Translations under genes and position numbers: made by a program | Assembly: GCA_965205055.1 (NCBI GenBank) | Contig: OZ242030.1 | Coordinates: 1,054,001 to 1,118,000 of the forward strand | Source: CBDBBY01 sp965205055 | GTDB taxonomy: Bacteria > Pseudomonadota > Alphaproteobacteria > Rhodobacterales > Rhodobacteraceae | DNA: 64,000 nucleotides | Direction: 5' to 3' | Shown: positions 26,806 through 35,084 of the stretch, one piece after another | How positions within the stretch are numbered: the stretch's first letter is position 1 | Layout of the letters: each line of letters opens with the position of its first letter | Notes under the pieces: generated by a model | The model's database searches: none | The model's input: only the letters and a program-made list of their open reading frames with translations | What the model was told of the DNA's origin: nothing

Positions 26806-28113
26806 TCAAGCGAACAGTTCCCGGCGATGGGCTTTCTCGATCCGGCAGGCATCCTTGTCCGACACTCCGGCCGCCTTCGCAAATCCGCGCCAGCCGGCCA
26901 CAGCACCGGATACATCTTCCACGATGGATTTGGCTTTGCCTTTTTTGATCCCGCCGACGGCGGCGAACGAGATCAAGTCATCGGGGTCGAATCGATCCCG
27001 CTTGCCTGCGAGGCTCATTTGATGCCGACTCGTCCAATCGCCCGTCGGGTTGTAGGAATAAGTGATGTCAAATGCGGGTGAGAGGCGCCAGGCTCCCGTC
27101 CTGTCCATCAGAAAGGCGATATTCTTGACGTGATCGTCCTGATTGCGGGCGATCACATTGAAAATGGCGCGACGGACTTGCTGATCCATATCGCGCATGG
27201 GGAGTCCCAGCCGCTTGATAGCAAGAAGCACTTGCTCATACGCATATGCTCCCGCCGCGTTGAAGTCGCAATGCATCATGGCTCCGAAGGACTGCATGTG
27301 CAGTTTTCGACCAACCGCGGCTCGATCGAAACGCCTGGTCATGAAATGCGCTCGGCCCGCTTCTTCATGAAGCCGGCATTCCTTCATCTCGATCCCGGCA
27401 GCGCGAGCCATCAGATGATAGGCATATTCGATCCGACCGAAGCCTTGCGGGTCAGCGATCTCTTTGTCCTTGTTTCCATGCACCCCGTCGAATTTGATGA
27501 GCCATTGACTGAAGCTCTTTGAAGCCGGGGCCTGTCCCGAGCGAAACTCGCCGCTCCCGCCGTTCCAGGCAACGACCGCTTTTGCTCGCGCGCCGCCTGC
27601 CGAAGTTCCGACGCGGAGGATATCCTCGACAGCCCGCTGGTCGTCTTCACCTTTGAATTTGCCTTGCAATGCGATGCGGTCATCAAGCGCGCGATTTGCA
27701 AGCGCGACGAGAGCTTCAATCTCGACCTTCCGTGCGGATCTCGGTGCTTCTTTGAGCATCGGCTTGAATTCGAGCGCGCCCATTCCCCGCGTGCCGGTAT
27801 AGCAGAGCCGTTCAACCGGCGTGAAACTTCCGACCTCTCTTCCCTGGCGGGCGAGCCACGCGCGGATCAGCATGTTGCCGAATTTGTCCGGAAGGCTGTC
27901 CGCAAGCATCCCGGGCAAGCCTCTGAATGTCTCCTTCGAGAGAGACGGGAATTCGTAAGACTCGTTTCTGAGCGGCATCGTCAACGGCGCGACTTCAATC
28001 CGCGAAGCAGTGAATCCCGGAGCGTACTGGAAAACACCGAGTTCCCTGTTTCGAAGCCAAGTCACGGCGCCGATATCGCTGCCCCACAGGATGACCCGCG
28101 CCGTATCCGTCAT
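26806..28113 (-). CDS. hipA: HipA-family serine/threonine kinase toxin (module 1)
   Basis: 435 residues, normal HipA length. An N-terminal couple domain (GLPGMLADSLPDKFG) is followed by the kinase core with the catalytic-loop motif NVIARNQDDHVKN and the metal-binding LSPAFDITYS. Known HipA proteins phosphorylate aminoacyl-tRNA synthetases or other targets and induce dormancy. The gene starts within the stop of the upstream hipB-like gene (ATGA overlap), so translation is coupled. Intact. Confidence 0.9.
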   Translation of the reverse strand: MTDTARVILWGSDIGAVTWLRNRELGVFQYAPGFTASRIEVAPLTMPLRNESYEFPSLSKETFRGLPGMLADSLPDKFGNMLIRAWLARQGREVGSFTPVERLCYTGTRGMGALEFKPMLKEAPRSARKVEIEALVALANRALDDRIALQGKFKGEDDQRAVEDILRVGTSAGGARAKAVVAWNGGSGEFRSGQAPASKSFSQWLIKFDGVHGNKDKEIADPQGFGRIEYAYHLMARAAGIEMKECRLHEEAGRAHFMTRRFDRAAVGRKLHMQSFGAMMHCDFNAAGAYAYEQVLLAIKRLGLPMRDMDQQVRRAIFNVIARNQDDHVKNIAFLMDRTGAWRLSPAFDITYSYNPTGDWTSRHQMSLAGKRDRFDPDDLISFAAVGGIKKGKAKSIVEDVSGAVAGWRGFAKAAGVSDKDACRIEKAHRRELFA

Positions 28114-28484
28114 GAGGTCTCCGTTTCATCCCCCCAAGCCCAATTCGGTCGACTCCCTGCGCTTTCGGGATCAGGTTTTGGCCGCGCTCGTCTGCGCTCT
28201 CTCCCGCCGAGACGCGCTCTGTCGACCGGACGAACGCCGGGATCGGGCAACAATGCCGCCAAGTGGTCGGCAAGCCGAAGGGCCAGCATAACCCGAACGA
28301 ATGAGTCCAGCGAAACGGGCTTTCCATCGGCAATCCTTGTCATCGTGCTGCGGGAAACGCCGGCCTCTTCCGCCAGCCCTGCTTGGCTGGCATTCCGGCT
28401 CAAGCGAATTTCCTCGAGCCGCCGGCAGAGCGCTTCGATGACTGCTTCGCTGGAAGCAACTGAAAAATCGAGATTGTGCGTCAT
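28110..28484 (-). CDS. hipB: HipB-like XRE antitoxin (module 1)
   Basis: 124 residues with a helix-turn-helix at about 20-75 (ASQAGLAEEAGVSRSTMTRIADGKPV). The C-terminal tail is Pro/Arg-rich and probably disordered, as in antitoxins that embrace HipA. First gene of the pair. A palindrome at 28518-28533 in its leader is a likely self-operator. Confidence 0.85.
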   Translation of the reverse strand: MTHNLDFSVASSEAVIEALCRRLEEIRLSRNASQAGLAEEAGVSRSTMTRIADGKPVSLDSFVRVMLALRLADHLAALLPDPGVRPVDRARLGGRERRRARPKPDPESAGSRPNWAWGDETETS

Positions 28485-28517
28485 TTTTGAACTTTATGCC
28501 CAGTTTTCATTCTTTGC

Positions 28518-28564
28518 GCTTCATATTTGAAGCAAAATATGGTTGAATTTATATGACAAGTCAA
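28518..28564 (-). promoter_or_regulatory. Promoter and operator of hipBA module 1
   Basis: On the minus strand TTGACT (28564-28559), a 17-base spacer and CATATT (28541-28536). Immediately downstream lies the palindrome GCTTCAAATATGAAGC (28533-28518), six-base arms around AATA, overlapping the expected transcription start. A repressor bound there would block initiation, as HipB proteins are known to do. Confidence 0.55.
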
Positions 28565-29093
28565 TGCTTCACTTATTGGTCACTATGCCAATATTTCATC
28601 ATTATGCATCACTTATCAGTCTTTATTTCATTTCGGTTGATCAATGGCTGCGCGGACGACACGCATGCTGTCGGAAGCAACGCTTGAACAGACGGCAGTT
28701 CCCCATCGAAGCCGTTTGGCTGCTTCGAAATCGAACATCAAATGGTGGTTGGCCTGGCCTGTGCAAGGGCATTGGACCAATCGCGTTGCGGCAGCCGTAT
28801 ATCCGCAAGACAGCGGAAACGCGAGTTGGCGGTCGCTTCGTCGGAAGCATCGCATGGATCGGTATTTCACGATATTTTTGTGTTGCGTGACGCAAGGATT
28901 GTTGAAATCAACGCTCACTTCTTTGAGACGGCGATCTCAGGCGAATAGTCAACCGATCGCTATTGACCCCGAAAGGAGGGATCGCAAAGCGTTCCATTGA
29001 CAACAAGCTTGGAGAAGACGATTTTGGATGCCAATTGACAGAGTTCCTTTTTCGGCGCCGATTGAGACCTGCACGCAGTTGCTTGCAGCGCAC
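28565..29093. other. Intergenic region between the two hipBA modules
   Basis: Several short frames on both strands, none recognisable. The hipA of module 2 ends at its right border on the same strand. I see no gene. Confidence 0.4.
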
Positions 29094-30335
29094 CTAAATT
29101 TGCAGACCGCTGACCATGCCAATGCGCTCAGCGATCTCTGCATTCCGGCTCGTCGGGACGCCGGATGCTTCTGCAATTGCTTTCCATTGACAAACGGCTT
29201 GAGCCACGTGCTCGATAATTTCATTCGCGCAACGCGGCTCGATTTCGTTCCTCTGCCCCACGGCTACCAAATCCGCGCGGCTGGGGTTTCGTCCGTTTCC
29301 GTTGACGCTCAAATGATGTTCTCCGCCCGGACCGTTTGAAAAGCTAAGGTCGTAGGCGGGCGACAAGCGCCATGAACCGTTCCGGTCCATCAAGAAGGCA
29401 TGGTTCTTCATGTGATCGTCCCGGTTATGGGCAAGCACGTTGAAGACCATGCGCCGGAACATCTCCACGACGTCGGAGCGGTTATCCGTCATGAACCGGG
29501 TAACTCTCAAAAGCGCTTCATAGTCTATCGCGGGTACGGCGAAATCGGCGTTCAGGATGCCTGCGACCGTGTGCTTGTGCAAACGCGTGACATCTTGACG
29601 ATCAAACCGACGCGCGGCGAACAGATCTTCACCGAATTTTGTTTCCAGAAGAATCGTTTCCGGCATGTCAATTCCGGCCAAACGGGCCATTTCGGCATAG
29701 GATTGTTCCTCGCGCGCAGCGCTGACGGGATCAGAAGTTGAGCGAAACTTGACCAGATAATGTTCAAACCCCTCCTGCGCCTTGCGCCGATAATCGCGCA
29801 GGATTCCGGTTTCTGTATTCAGCAAGGTAAAAAACTTCGGGCGCGCGCCCGCTGACCCACCGCTGCCGGCGCGCAAACGGCGCAAATCCTGAACAGGCAG
29901 TTCGCCTTCTATTTGCGCCGCAGTCTCAGTGAACCAATCGAGGTCAATATCATCCTGTTCGGCAGGTTCTTCTTCTGGCCAGTATGCCAGCGCGCCTATC
30001 CCCTGGCGCCCGACTATGGCCAAACGATCCACCGGCGTCAGCTCATGCAACGCTCTGCCCTGACGGGCTAGTTCTCGGTCAATTAGCAATCTGCCCCACC
30101 CGTCTGGCAGCGAATCCGCAAATACGCCCGGGAGGCCTTCAAACGGGTACGGTTTTCCAAGATGTAGTCCGTCCAATGAGCTTATTGTATAAGGAGAGAT
30201 CGGCAGCGGAGCAGCAGAAAATCCTATGTCCCATTCGACAGCGGCCACGCGTTGGTTCGGAATCCACTCAATTTGACCAACCGTTCGCTTGCAATCGCCA
30301 AAATCCAATTCAATGTTCAGCCGCCGCGCCATCAT
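29094..30335 (-). CDS. hipA: HipA-family serine/threonine kinase toxin (module 2)
   Basis: 413 residues, clearly a different branch from module 1. N-terminal region with FEGLPGVFADSLPDGWG; kinase core with FNVLAHNRDDHMKN and LSPAYDLSFS. The arginine-rich strand LVKFRS also fits HipA. Two adjacent ATGs overlap the hipB stop, so translation is coupled. Intact and presumably toxic without its partner. Confidence 0.9.
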   Translation of the reverse strand: MMARRLNIELDFGDCKRTVGQIEWIPNQRVAAVEWDIGFSAAPLPISPYTISSLDGLHLGKPYPFEGLPGVFADSLPDGWGRLLIDRELARQGRALHELTPVDRLAIVGRQGIGALAYWPEEEPAEQDDIDLDWFTETAAQIEGELPVQDLRRLRAGSGGSAGARPKFFTLLNTETGILRDYRRKAQEGFEHYLVKFRSTSDPVSAAREEQSYAEMARLAGIDMPETILLETKFGEDLFAARRFDRQDVTRLHKHTVAGILNADFAVPAIDYEALLRVTRFMTDNRSDVVEMFRRMVFNVLAHNRDDHMKNHAFLMDRNGSWRLSPAYDLSFSNGPGGEHHLSVNGNGRNPSRADLVAVGQRNEIEPRCANEIIEHVAQAVCQWKAIAEASGVPTSRNAEIAERIGMVSGLQI

Positions 30336-30643
30336 ATCCGCGCTCCGCGCGCGCGCTTCCTCGGCTTGTTGACTGATTGCAGCTGATCGAGTGTTCGCAT
30401 TGGCGGCATGGGAAAAAGGTTCTGAAACTCATCAAGCGCACCGGTCGCGCTCGCGACGGCTAGCAACCCTGCCAACGAAATCTCCCCATGCTGCTCGAAT
30501 CGCTTCAGGGTCGAGAGCGGCACCCCCGATTTCTCGGCGACCTCCTTTTGGGTCATGTTAAGAGCCAAGCGCCGATTGCGCGAGGCTGAACAAATCAGGC
30601 ATTGCACATCCCAAGACGTTCGCAAGTCAAAATTTAAGATCAA
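30332..30643 (-). CDS. hipB: HipB-like XRE antitoxin (module 2)
   Basis: 103 residues with a helix-turn-helix around 28-75 (MTQKEVAEKSGVPLSTLKRFEQHG). The start is a TTG with TAAGGA eight bases upstream; no ATG lies earlier in frame. The basic tail RKRARGARI overlaps the toxin start. It is preceded by an AT-rich block of inverted repeats that is a likely operator. Confidence 0.82.
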   Translation of the reverse strand: MILNFDLRTSWDVQCLICSASRNRRLALNMTQKEVAEKSGVPLSTLKRFEQHGEISLAGLLAVASATGALDEFQNLFPMPPMRTLDQLQSVNKPRKRARGARI

Positions 30644-30704
30644 TATATTATTCCTTAAGTGGATATATTGCCATAACGAATAATATATAGTCCGTAAAAG
30701 TCAA
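30641..30704 (-). promoter_or_regulatory. AT-rich promoter/operator with nested inverted repeats, hipBA module 2
   Basis: An 11-base perfect inverted repeat ATATATTATTC (30643-30653) / GAATAATATAT (30678-30688) surrounds a second one, CAATATAT (30641-30648) / ATATATTG (30663-30670). On the minus strand the inner sequence reads TATCC-ACTTAA-GGAATA, close to the TATCC-N8-GGATA known for E. coli HipB. A TTGACT box lies at 30704-30699. The left arm abuts the hipB start, so repressor binding would also cover the ribosome binding site. Confidence 0.6.
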
Positions 30705-30914
30705 GAGATAAATTGCCTTGATTTCACAATTGATGATCTTTGCCCTTGCAATTTCGGTTAACTGCCGATGAACCGCGCGCGATCATCTTCGCACACGCGG
30801 GCGTAATCTGAACTGCCTAACGAAGCTTACGGCTTCCGAAACCGAGCGGCAGCATGTGAACCCGTCCCGTCGACAAAACTTTCAATCACGCCAGCTTGAG
30901 GCCAGCGAAGGAAG

Positions 30915-31115
30915 CGAACGGTTCCAAGATCTGCATTCACGGCAATGTGTTCTCCGCCGCCGGTCTTGACCAAGACCGGCGGCGGAGCGGTGCGCGGCGC
31001 AAGACGCTTGCGGCGTGACCATGCTATCGGCATGTCGGCGCCGCCTCTCTCGATCCATCTCCGGCAACTGATTGATGCCGACAATCAACGCGGGCCGGAA
31101 GAAAAAGAGAACAAG
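30915..31115 (+). mobile_element. Solitary IS110 leader (bridge-RNA-type region) without transposase
   Basis: This stretch aligns with the upstream regions of the two other IS110 copies: GATCTGCATTCACGGC, the palindrome core, then GGCGCCGCCTCTCTCGATCCATCTCCGGCAACTGATTG. It contains a 16-base perfect inverted repeat, TCCGCCGCCGGTCTTG / CAAGACCGGCGGCGGA, at 30953-30986. No transposase follows; the next gene is an ABC binding protein. It is either a decayed element end or a retained RNA/structural element. Confidence 0.6.
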
Positions 31116-31337
31116 CGCTCCGGCATATCCGAAGAACGTCGGCTTGGCCGACTCGCGTGATTGGCTCGCCGTTCGCAACAACGCGCTTGGCGTCTGCCGG
31201 CCCTCCGCTCGGTGACTGAGATTATTTCGCGATTGCAGACTCGTGAATCACATGAATTGCGAAATCGCGTACGACATATTAGTTGGCTCGCGCCTTGCGC
31301 ATGCGGGGCCGCAAACTGAATTCCAAGGAGCGTCGGA
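31116..31337. other. Leader region of the ABC transporter operon
   Basis: It holds a loose inverted repeat CGCGATT / AATCGCG (about 31230-31275). No thiamine-pyrophosphate riboswitch consensus is visible. A good AAGGAGC ribosome binding site precedes the first gene. Confidence 0.4.
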
Positions 31338-32330
31338 ATGCATTCAAGATCCTTGGCCGCCTTAGCCGCGGCACTCCTCGTGTCCAACGGCGCGAACGCG
31401 CTGGAAGAAGTAACCTTCGGCACCAACTGGGTGGCGCAGGCGGAGCACGGCGGATTCTACCAAGCCCTCGCGGACGGCACCTACGAGGAATGCGGCCTGA
31501 ATGTAGAAATCCTTCCCGGCGGGCCGCAGGTCAACAACCGAGCTTTGCTGGCTGCCGGGAAAATCGATTTTTACCTCGGAGGAGACTTGCTCAGAGCATT
31601 CGACTCTGTCCTGAACGGCATACCGGTAGTGCTTGTCGCAGCAATTTTTCAGAAGCATCCGCAAGTCATTCTTGCCCACCCCGGCAAGGCGGAAAAATTT
31701 GAGGATCTAAGGAATCTGACCTTGATGATCGCCGAATTCGGATACCAGTCATACTACAAGTGGATGATCGCCGAATACGGGTTTTCCGATGAGCAGAGGG
31801 TCCCTTACATGTTCAACCCGACGCCGTTCCTCGCGGACGAGAACAAGGCCATGCAAGGATACCTCACATCCGAGCCGTATTCGATTGAACGCGAAGGCGG
31901 TTTCAGGCCGGATGTGTTTCTGCTGGCCGACGAAGGATACTCAACCTACTCGACGACGATCGAAACCATGGCCGATACTGTCGCGTCCAAGCCTGAGGTC
32001 GTGCAATGCTTCGTGGACGGGTCGATCAAGGGCTGGTACGCATACTTGTATGGAAACCGAACTGCGGCGGACGACCTGATCAAGAAGCACAATCCCGAAA
32101 TGACGGACGACAGGATCGATTACGCTGTGGAAATGATGGTTGAAAGAGGAATAGCGGATTCCGGATTGGCGCTGCAAAAGGGAATCGGCGTGATTGACGA
32201 AACCATCATTGAAGATTTCTACGGAAAGATGATTGCGGCTGGAGTTGTGCCTGCGGAACTGGATTGGCGTTCCACATTTACGAGCGAGTTCACTGGCAGA
32301 GGCGTCGGCATGGAGTTGAAGCCAGAATAG
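31338..32330 (+). CDS. ABC transporter substrate-binding protein, NMT1/THI5-like
   Basis: 330 residues with a signal peptide (about 1-21, cut after ANA). The body matches the NMT1/THI5-like binding proteins: NWVAQAEHGGFYQALADGTY near the start, LLAAGKIDFYLGGD, and a C-terminal TSEFTGRGV. Such proteins bind pyrimidine precursors, nitrate/sulfonate-type or other small aromatic ligands. It is followed by its ATPase and permease. The ligand is not certain; it lies away from the thiamine cluster. Confidence 0.85.
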   Translation: MHSRSLAALAAALLVSNGANALEEVTFGTNWVAQAEHGGFYQALADGTYEECGLNVEILPGGPQVNNRALLAAGKIDFYLGGDLLRAFDSVLNGIPVVLVAAIFQKHPQVILAHPGKAEKFEDLRNLTLMIAEFGYQSYYKWMIAEYGFSDEQRVPYMFNPTPFLADENKAMQGYLTSEPYSIEREGGFRPDVFLLADEGYSTYSTTIETMADTVASKPEVVQCFVDGSIKGWYAYLYGNRTAADDLIKKHNPEMTDDRIDYAVEMMVERGIADSGLALQKGIGVIDETIIEDFYGKMIAAGVVPAELDWRSTFTSEFTGRGVGMELKPE

Positions 32331-32420
32331 CGGAGCGCAAAGCCTTCGCGCAAATGAGTTGCCGACTCCTCATTCAGGTTCGCTGATCGCGCGGCATTGA
32401 TGGGTCGGCCCGAGGAGCCG

Positions 32421-33194
32421 ATGATCGAAAACGGCAAGCAAGAGACTCTTGTCGAACTCATCGACGTCGTGAAGACGTTTCCGGGCGAGGTGGAAGCTTT
32501 GCGGAGCTTCTCGCTTGGCGTGGAGGACAGAGATTTTGTCAGTTTGCTCGGACCATCCGGATGCGGAAAATCTACCGCGCTTCGTTTGATTGCGGGCTTG
32601 GCTGAACCGACTTCCGGCCGGATTGAGTGGAACGTCGAACATGGAGCCGGATCGGTCGGAGTCGTATTCCAGGAACCGACATTGATGCCTTGGGCAACCG
32701 TCGAGAAGAACGTGTGGCTGCCCCTTAGACTGAACGGATTGAGCTTGCGGTCGGCAAGACCGGAAATCGACGACGCGCTCAGGATGGTCAAGTTGGATGG
32801 CTGCGAGAAGATGTTTCCGCGACAGCTCTCCGGGGGAATGAAGATGCGCGTCTCGATCGCCAGGGCTCTGGCAACCCGGCCGAGCGTGATCTTGATGGAC
32901 GAGCCATTTGCATCGCTTGATGAAATAACCCGCTTCAAGCTGAACAACGATCTTCTGGAGCTCAAGGAAAAAACCGGCTGCACGATAATTTTCGTCACTC
33001 ATTCCGTGTTCGAAAGCGTGTTTCTGTCGCGACGGATCGCCATTATGTCCAGCAGGCCGGGACAAGTCATTCGCACGCTGGAGATTGATGCGCCCTACCC
33101 TCGGAGCGAGAAATTCCGGACCTCCGCAGAATATCTGCAATATTGCAGTGCGGCGTCTGCTGCGCTGCAGGATTCCATGAAGCCCAAACCATGA
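32421..33194 (+). CDS. ABC transporter ATP-binding protein
   Basis: 257 residues. Walker A GPSGCGKST, Q-loop VVFQEPTLMPW, signature LSGGMKMR, Walker B VILMDEPFASLD and switch His in FVTHSV are all intact. ATG 32421 follows GAGGAG by five bases, better than the ATG at 32400 upstream. It energises uptake by the neighbouring permease and overlaps its start by four bases (ATGA). Confidence 0.92.
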   Translation: MIENGKQETLVELIDVVKTFPGEVEALRSFSLGVEDRDFVSLLGPSGCGKSTALRLIAGLAEPTSGRIEWNVEHGAGSVGVVFQEPTLMPWATVEKNVWLPLRLNGLSLRSARPEIDDALRMVKLDGCEKMFPRQLSGGMKMRVSIARALATRPSVILMDEPFASLDEITRFKLNNDLLELKEKTGCTIIFVTHSVFESVFLSRRIAIMSSRPGQVIRTLEIDAPYPRSEKFRTSAEYLQYCSAASAALQDSMKPKP

Positions 33195-34102
33195 CCTCGT
33201 CGAGCACTGCAAGACCTAAATCGAATGATGATTCCTCTGGAGGGCCGATCCATGAGCCCGCAGACCACCTCACGGAGTCGCGTGCGTTGAACGACGAACG
33301 GCCAATGGACCGCAACTGGATTGAACCAGTTGGCAAATGGGCAATTCCCGCTCTGCTGTTTCTGGCGTCGCTTTGGCTTTGGGACCGTTTCGTAGTTTGG
33401 AACGAAATTCCGCACTATATCGTGCCAAGGCCAGGCCTGGTCCTTGATACGCTGCTGGCAGATTGGCCGGTCCTTTCTCGCGCATTGGGGGTGACTTTGA
33501 GCATCACGGTGATGGCTCTCGCCGTCGCGGTCGCGGGCGGAGTCGGGCTTGCCGTGCTGTTCGCGCTTTCTCGGTTCGTAAAATTGTCCCTGTTTCCATA
33601 CGCTGTCGTTCTTCAGGTAACCCCGATCATTTCCATCGCGCCGCTGATATTCATCTACGTCGACAACAGGTTTGCGGGCTTGCTGATTTGCGCTTGGATC
33701 GTCGCATTCTTCCCAATCCTTTCAAACACGACTCTCGGCTTGAATTCGGTTGACCGCAATCTCAGTGATCTGTTTCGAATCTACGGAGCGAGCACGCGTC
33801 AACGGCTGCTGCTGCTCATGCTGCCGTCGGCGCTTCCGTATTTCCTTGGCGGACTCAGGATTGCAGGCGGTCTCGCGCTGATTGGCGCGATCGTGGCCGA
33901 ATATGTCGCAGGCACCGGAGGAATCGGCACAGGACTCGCGTATACGATCTTGGAGGCAAGCTACCGGCTGAACATTCCGAGAATGTTCGCGGCGTTGATA
34001 CTTATTGCCGGAACCGGCGTATTCGTCTTCGGATCGCTGGCATTGCTGAGCCACCTGCTGCTTCGGAAGTGGCATGAAAGCGCGGTTCGCGCTGAGTCAT
34101 GA
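33191..34102 (+). CDS. ABC transporter permease
   Basis: 303 residues with about six membrane helices after a hydrophilic N-terminus of about 45 residues. The EAA-type coupling loop reads DLFRIYGASTRQRLLLLMLPSALPYFLGGLRIAGG. It matches the SsuC/TauC/ThiX permease group used by NMT1-like binding proteins. Last gene of the three-gene operon. Confidence 0.9.
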   Translation: MTSSSTARPKSNDDSSGGPIHEPADHLTESRALNDERPMDRNWIEPVGKWAIPALLFLASLWLWDRFVVWNEIPHYIVPRPGLVLDTLLADWPVLSRALGVTLSITVMALAVAVAGGVGLAVLFALSRFVKLSLFPYAVVLQVTPIISIAPLIFIYVDNRFAGLLICAWIVAFFPILSNTTLGLNSVDRNLSDLFRIYGASTRQRLLLLMLPSALPYFLGGLRIAGGLALIGAIVAEYVAGTGGIGTGLAYTILEASYRLNIPRMFAALILIAGTGVFVFGSLALLSHLLLRKWHESAVRAES

Positions 34103-34551
34103 ACAGGTTCGCTCGGAACGCTGGTGATAAGAGAGGATTGCGTTTCGGCGAAATCGCAGCCTGCCCCTCGATCGGAATTGCGCATGACCGGCGATTAAGT
34201 CTTGCAGGGACGACACCGACCTTTCTCCCGAATGATTCGGCATTTGCATTTGATTCGTGAAGCCAGCACCTGGTCTCAGCGAGGAATCGGAATCTTGGAA
34301 TTGAAGAGACCGCGAATCGGCCCGATCCCGGACCACTTCGGGGCAAAAATTCGTATCACGCACGGGCGCGCTTCATGCTCTTTGGTTGAGTCGGTTCGAC
34401 GCTCTCGCGCATAGTTTGGGCTCGGTGCTTCAAGGGCTGCAATTGTTGCCTGACCAAGCAACTGTATCTCGCGGAGGTCAAAATTCGGGTGGAATCGCGG
34501 CGCGATCGGGTCGTCGGGGGTTCATGCGGGTTTTGCCTCTTCAAGGCTGCG
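34103..34551. other. Intergenic region before the hairpin array
   Basis: No gene supported. Open frames here run through into the repeat array and are arginine-rich on one strand and serine-rich on the other, as expected for non-coding GC-rich DNA. Confidence 0.4.
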
Positions 34552-35055
34552 CCGGGTCCGATTCGTCCGCTTCCGGTGATGGACCCGGACATCGTTCCGG
34601 ATTTTTGTCTTTTCGGGTCGTTCGCCCGTTTTTCGTTCGCGGCGGCGCGGAGAGCGTGGAAAGCCTGTGGACAATCCTTATTCGCACCATTTCTCGGTTT
34701 CGCATTCGGGGCCCGGATTGTCCCCATCCTTACCACCCTTCCGCTTGTCGGCGGTTTATTCGTGAACGTGCGTCTTTGGTTCTCGGCAGTGCGGAGAGCA
34801 TGGAAAGCGGTGGACAATCCTTATTCGCGCTGCGTTCGGGTTTCGCGTTCGGGGCCCGGATTGACCACGCTTCCCACACTCCCCGCTGTCGGCGGCCGGT
34901 CCCGGTTCGGCGCTTTCCATTCCGCAACAGCCCTGCGGGGCTTTTAATAAATAATTTCTTTTTTGGGTTGGGCCGTGGAAATGTGGACAATCCTTTCCGG
35001 CGCTTTCGGCCGTGCCTCGGTCCGGGCCTGGATTGCCCACATTTCCACAGCCCCA
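34552..35055. repeat. Array of hairpin-forming repeats (REP-like)
   Basis: Two long direct repeats (34647-34753 and 34791-34896) share GCGGAGAGC, TGGAAAGC, GTGGACAATCCTTATTCGC, TTCGGGGCCCGGATTG and GTCGGCGG. A diverged third unit (34972-35055) keeps the TGTGGACAATCC core. Inside each unit the GGACAATCC core is matched by a downstream inverted GGATTG-CC, forming a stem with a loop of about 40 bases; in the third unit the stem is 17 bases with one mismatch. A fourth, unrelated stem CCGGGTCC/GGACCCGG is at 34552-34588. The array ends beside the 3' side of an IS110 element; IS110 relatives are known to target REP sequences. Confidence 0.65.
34928..34945 (+). terminator. Intrinsic terminator-like hairpin
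   Basis: Stem AGCCC / GGGCT with a TGCG loop followed by TTTTAATAAAT, on the plus strand between the second and third hairpin units. It could end transcripts from the ABC operon; the stem is short. Confidence 0.4.
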
Positions 35056-35084
35056 TCCGGCCTCGGCACTCGGGCCGCGATCCG

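Noticed and set aside
31116..31337. TPP riboswitch before the NMT1-like ABC operon (a CTGAGA is present)
   Set aside because: The rest of the THI-box consensus, including the ACCTGA block, is missing.
34647..34896. CRISPR-like direct repeats
   Set aside because: Only two to three units of about 105 bases, with internal stems and no short-repeat/spacer periodicity or cas genes.
34672..35000. Replication origin with DnaA-like boxes (GTGGACAAT repeats)
   Set aside because: The repeats do not match the DnaA box TTATCCACA and are part of longer hairpin units; no dnaA or parAB nearby.
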